DNA from: an uncultured Pseudomonadota bacterium
Lineage (GTDB): Bacteria; Myxococcota_A; UBA9042; CAIXZC01
Assembly (NCBI GenBank): GCA_937884235.1
Contig: CALGBT010000933.1
Location: 1 to 7,706, forward strand
DNA: 7,706 bases
Reading direction: 5' to 3'
A program made the translations under genes and the position numbers. Below, in pieces: positions 5,935-7,706 of the stretch. Positions within the stretch are counted from its first letter, which is position 1, and each line of letters begins with the position of its first letter. Under the pieces are notes generated by a model that did no database searches, was not told the DNA's origin, and saw nothing but the letters and a program-made list of their open reading frames with translations.

Positions 5935-6552
5935 CTAGTCGAGTTCCGCAACGAATGATGACTGTTCAATTTCCAGGAGCATGTCGGTCTCTGCTTCGGT
6001 GAGCAGTTCACAAGCAGCCGTGTACGGGCTGTCGGGAACCATGGCGAGGCCGAAGGTCTCGTAGAAGAGGTCAAGGAAGGTTTGGACGACTCCCTTGCTC
6101 TTGCCGAAGAACCAGAGTCTCCCGGTTTCGGTGTGGTAGAGCATTTCGTAGACCTTGATGGTCGGCAGTGAGCGTCGCATCATTTCGGCTTGGAGATCTT
6201 CCTTCAGACTGGCGATATCAGCCTTGGGCAGTCGCTCCTTGCCCTCCTCTTCACATTTGGCCCGGACTCGTTGGGTCAGATGCAACTTCAGTTGGGCAGC
6301 GGGCACACTGATGGCATCTATGCGCAGGCCGAGGCCGACGATGTGCTCGCCGAAGAAGACCGAAGGCTTCTCAAAGCGGGTGCCAAAGGGATCGTGCAGT
6401 TGCACCCATCCGAAGGACTGGTGCGCACCCGTGGCCGGGTCAAGATCCTGAAATCGATAACGGGTCAGTTGGTCGAGGATCAACTGCCAGTCCCCGACCT
6501 TGCTCTTGACAAAAAAACCCAGCGGACCCATCCGCCCAGACAGTGCTCCCAT
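5935..6552 (-). CDS. rdgC: RdgC-like recombination-associated protein, N-terminal part (205 aa)
   Basis: The ATG at 6552 has a perfect AGGAGGT (6559-6565) 6 nt upstream. The protein aligns by eye with the N-terminal and central parts of E. coli RdgC (303 aa): F-G-W-V at residues 47-50 against its M-G-W-V, G-L-G-L-R-I-D-A-I-S-V-P against its I-C-A-R-K-E-E-K-I-L-P, a following charged helix and A-S-L-K-E-D-L, and a V-V-Q-T-F-L-D-L-F-Y-E-T-F-G-L helix near the end. Short RdgC proteins of about 200 aa starting with a G-x-L-S segment are, to my knowledge, typical of deltaproteobacteria such as Geobacter. RdgC is a nucleoid-associated protein that coats double-stranded DNA and modulates RecA-dependent recombination. 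The C-terminal part is encoded by the next gene, 16 nt downstream. The gene follows dtd by 32 nt. Confidence 0.85.
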   Translation of the reverse strand: MGALSGRMGPLGFFVKSKVGDWQLILDQLTRYRFQDLDPATGAHQSFGWVQLHDPFGTRFEKPSVFFGEHIVGLGLRIDAISVPAAQLKLHLTQRVRAKCEEEGKERLPKADIASLKEDLQAEMMRRSLPTIKVYEMLYHTETGRLWFFGKSKGVVQTFLDLFYETFGLAMVPDSPYTAACELLTEAETDMLLEIEQSSFVAELD

Positions 6553-6558
6553 TGTACT

Positions 6559-6565
6559 ACCTCCT
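6559..6565 (-). promoter_or_regulatory. Ribosome binding site of rdgC-like N-terminal gene
   Basis: AGGAGGT, a full Shine-Dalgarno match, 6 nt before ATG 6552. It is the strongest ribosome site in the window and fixes the start. Confidence 0.9.
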
Positions 6566-6584
6566 GAACTATCAATGCGCCTCG

Positions 6585-7034
6585 CTACAGCAGTGTGTCT
6601 GTATCAAGCACGATGGTAACCGGCCCATGGTTGACCAGAGCCACTTCCATGGTGGCCCCGAACACCCCTTGCTGCACAATGATGCCCCGATTGGCTGCGG
6701 CGGCCGCGAATTCTTCCACCAGCGGTGCGGCCTCAGCGGGAGGCATCGCGTCGAAGAAAGATGGCCGCCGGCCCTTCTTGCAGTCAGCCAGCAGGGTAAA
6801 TTGGCTGACCACCAGCATCTCACCACCACAATCAAGCAGCGACCGGTTCATCTTCCCGTCGCCGTCCTCGAAGACCCGCAGTTGTACGATCTTGTCTACC
6901 AGGAAAGCCAGTTCTTTTTGCGAATCACCCCGGGCCACCCCAAGGAGAACGAGGAAGCCGTGGCCAATTCGAGCAACTTCGGTGCCGTCGACCTTGACGC
7001 CGGCCCCACTGACACGTTGAAGAACTGCTTTCAT
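6585..7034 (-). CDS. dtd: D-aminoacyl-tRNA deacylase (DTD)
   Basis: The product of 149 aa, close to the family length (about 145), starts M-K-A-V-L-Q-R-V-S, as in E. coli DTD. It hydrolyses D-amino acids (and glycine mischarged on tRNA-Ala) off tRNA, working as a cytoplasmic homodimer. Both active-site signatures are intact: S-Q-F-T-L at 77-81, and the Gly-cisPro motif N-H-G-P-V-T at 135-140, which carries the chirality-selecting G-P pair in place of side-chain recognition. Other family landmarks are G-K-M-N (60-63), and G-R-R-P-S-F (88-93). The start lies 12 nt after the carD stop and has no clear ribosome site, so translation may depend on coupling to carD. Three codons of extension at the C-terminus after L-D-T are ordinary variation. 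Confidence 0.97.
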   Translation of the reverse strand: MKAVLQRVSGAGVKVDGTEVARIGHGFLVLLGVARGDSQKELAFLVDKIVQLRVFEDGDGKMNRSLLDCGGEMLVVSQFTLLADCKKGRRPSFFDAMPPAEAAPLVEEFAAAAANRGIIVQQGVFGATMEVALVNHGPVTIVLDTDTLL

Positions 7035-7046
7035 CTGATGATTGCG

Positions 7047-7556
7047 CTAGTCGTTGCTGAGGATCACGATGTCCCCGAAGGAACTATCGATGGTATTATT
7101 GACTTCTTCTTCGGACTTCTCCAGGGAGACACAGAGTTCCTGGACCAACAGGCTCCTGGCCAACTCAAGCATCTTCCGCTCGCCAAAAGAGAGGACCTTG
7201 CGGCCCTTGAGGACCGAGAAGTCTCGCAGAACTTCAGCCAACTGGAGGGGCGAGCCGCTGCCGATCTTATCCATGTACCGCCGGGAACGGCGGTTCCACG
7301 TCTCCTGCTCAAAAACGAGGTCCCTCTGGGCCAGAATTGCGAAAACCTCATCCCGCTCTTCATCGGAAAGGACGTGGCGCAATCCCACGTTGTCTTCCTT
7401 GCCGATGGGCACCAGGATCCGCTTCTGGGAATCGAGGACTCGCAAGACATAGAAGACATGCTGGACACTGTCGATGTCGCGCGTCTCGATACCAGTGATC
7501 TCGGTCACTCCCTGGGCCGGATAGACAACCAGGTCACCGACTTTGAATTTTAGCAC
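7047..7556 (-). CDS. carD: CarD/CdnL-type transcription regulator
   Basis: The 169-aa product, like mycobacterial CarD (162 aa), has an N-terminal Tudor-like RNA polymerase beta-binding domain (F-K-V-G-D-L-V-V-Y-P-A-Q-G-V at residues 4-17) and a helical C-terminal domain. The latter begins with W87, matching the conserved Trp that wedges into the upstream edge of the transcription bubble, followed by R-R-S-R-R-Y, then A-E-V-L-R-D (107-112) and E-R-K-M-L-E-L-A-R (126-134). CarD stabilises the open complex, often at rRNA promoters. The GTG start at 7556 is chosen because GGAGG lies 7 nt before it and because the protein then begins (M)-L-K-F-K-V-G-D, as in homologs. A longer ATG start at 7601 would fall within a few bases of the predicted transcription start. 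It heads the gene row, 12 nt ahead of dtd. Confidence 0.93.
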   Translation of the reverse strand: MLKFKVGDLVVYPAQGVTEITGIETRDIDSVQHVFYVLRVLDSQKRILVPIGKEDNVGLRHVLSDEERDEVFAILAQRDLVFEQETWNRRSRRYMDKIGSGSPLQLAEVLRDFSVLKGRKVLSFGERKMLELARSLLVQELCVSLEKSEEEVNNTIDSSFGDIVILSND

Positions 7557-7563
7557 CGGGGCT

Positions 7564-7568
7564 CCTCC
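7564..7568 (-). promoter_or_regulatory. Ribosome binding site deciding the carD GTG start
   Basis: GGAGG, within GGGAGGAG (7562-7569), 7 nt before the GTG at 7556. It supports the GTG over the upstream in-frame ATG at 7601, which has no such site. Confidence 0.85.
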
Positions 7569-7604
7569 CAACGATACACTCCAACGTACACCACGAACCA
7601 CCTG

Positions 7605-7634
7605 ACTATACTATGTGGCGCCAAGGCTGGTCAA
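7605..7634 (-). promoter_or_regulatory. Sigma-70-like promoter for the carD gene row
   Basis: TTGACC (7629-7634, 5 of 6 matches to TTGACA) and TATAGT (7605-7610, 5 of 6 to TATAAT) are separated by 18 bp on the minus strand. Transcription would begin near 7598, leaving a leader of about 40 nt before the GTG at 7556. This is the only good promoter I see in the window, and no terminator is obvious between it and the lipoprotein gene. Confidence 0.65.
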
Positions 7635-7706
7635 GGAGAATCGGGGAACGAGACAGGGCGATCGCATCTAAATCCGCTTGACTTGGACGATCTGGCGTGA
7701 TCCAAC

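Noticed and set aside
5412..6074. Longer start for the RdgC-like C-terminal gene
   Set aside because: The extension overlaps the upstream gene by about 140 nt, has no RdgC-like residues, and the internal ATG at 5918 has a strong ribosome site.
6543..7553. Plus-strand open frame of 336 codons
   Set aside because: It lies antisense across carD and dtd, both of which have clear family motifs and ribosome sites on the minus strand.
7047..7601. ATG start of carD at 7601
   Set aside because: It falls almost at the predicted transcription start and adds 15 residues absent from CarD homologs. The GTG at 7556 has a proper ribosome site.
7658..7665. GCGATCGC palindrome (HIP1-like octamer)
   Set aside because: A single copy in the window is expected by chance at this GC content and is not evidence of a cyanobacterium.
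7678..7683. TTGACT on the plus strand as a -35 for a divergent gene
   Set aside because: No -10 box can be seen before the window ends at 7706.

Overview
The window is about 60% GC and every supported gene lies on the minus strand, so transcription runs from high to low coordinates. Five genes are visible, in transcription order: a CarD/CdnL-type RNA polymerase-binding regulator (GTG start at 7556), D-aminoacyl-tRNA deacylase dtd (7034), a two-gene RdgC-like pair (N-terminal part from 6552, C-terminal part from 5918), and a very large secreted cysteine-rich lipoprotein that starts at 5358 and runs off the left edge still open. A sigma-70-like promoter (TTGACC, 18-bp spacer, TATAGT) sits just upstream of carD. 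The gaps between the genes are only 12, 32, 16 and 53 nt, with no convincing terminator, so all five could be one transcription unit. The lipoprotein might also have its own promoter.

About 70% of the window (1-5358) is one uninterrupted minus-strand reading frame of 1786 codons. It encodes a mosaic surface protein: lipoprotein signal peptide; three cysteine-rich CTDC-like units; a lamin-tail-like beta domain; twelve more cysteine-rich units; a jelly-roll-like domain followed by an Ig/cadherin-like domain; six more cysteine-rich units; a CBM9-like domain; then at least thirteen repeats of the DUF4215/Myxococcus cysteine-rich type that continue past the window edge. The many plus-strand open frames over this region are shadows of the repetitive GAC/GGC/TGC-rich coding sequence.

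The organism is probably a deltaproteobacteria-like lineage in the broad sense (Myxococcota, Bradymonadota, Desulfobacterota or a related candidate phylum). This is inferred from the short two-part RdgC, CarD, and a huge lipoprotein built of CTDC and DUF4215 repeats, a combination I associate with those lineages. No phylogenetic computation was possible.

The four upstream genes look like housekeeping functions: transcription initiation control, proofreading of mischarged tRNA, and recombination/nucleoid control. The lipoprotein is the accessory, lineage-specific part. I see no mobile element, CRISPR array, rRNA or tRNA.
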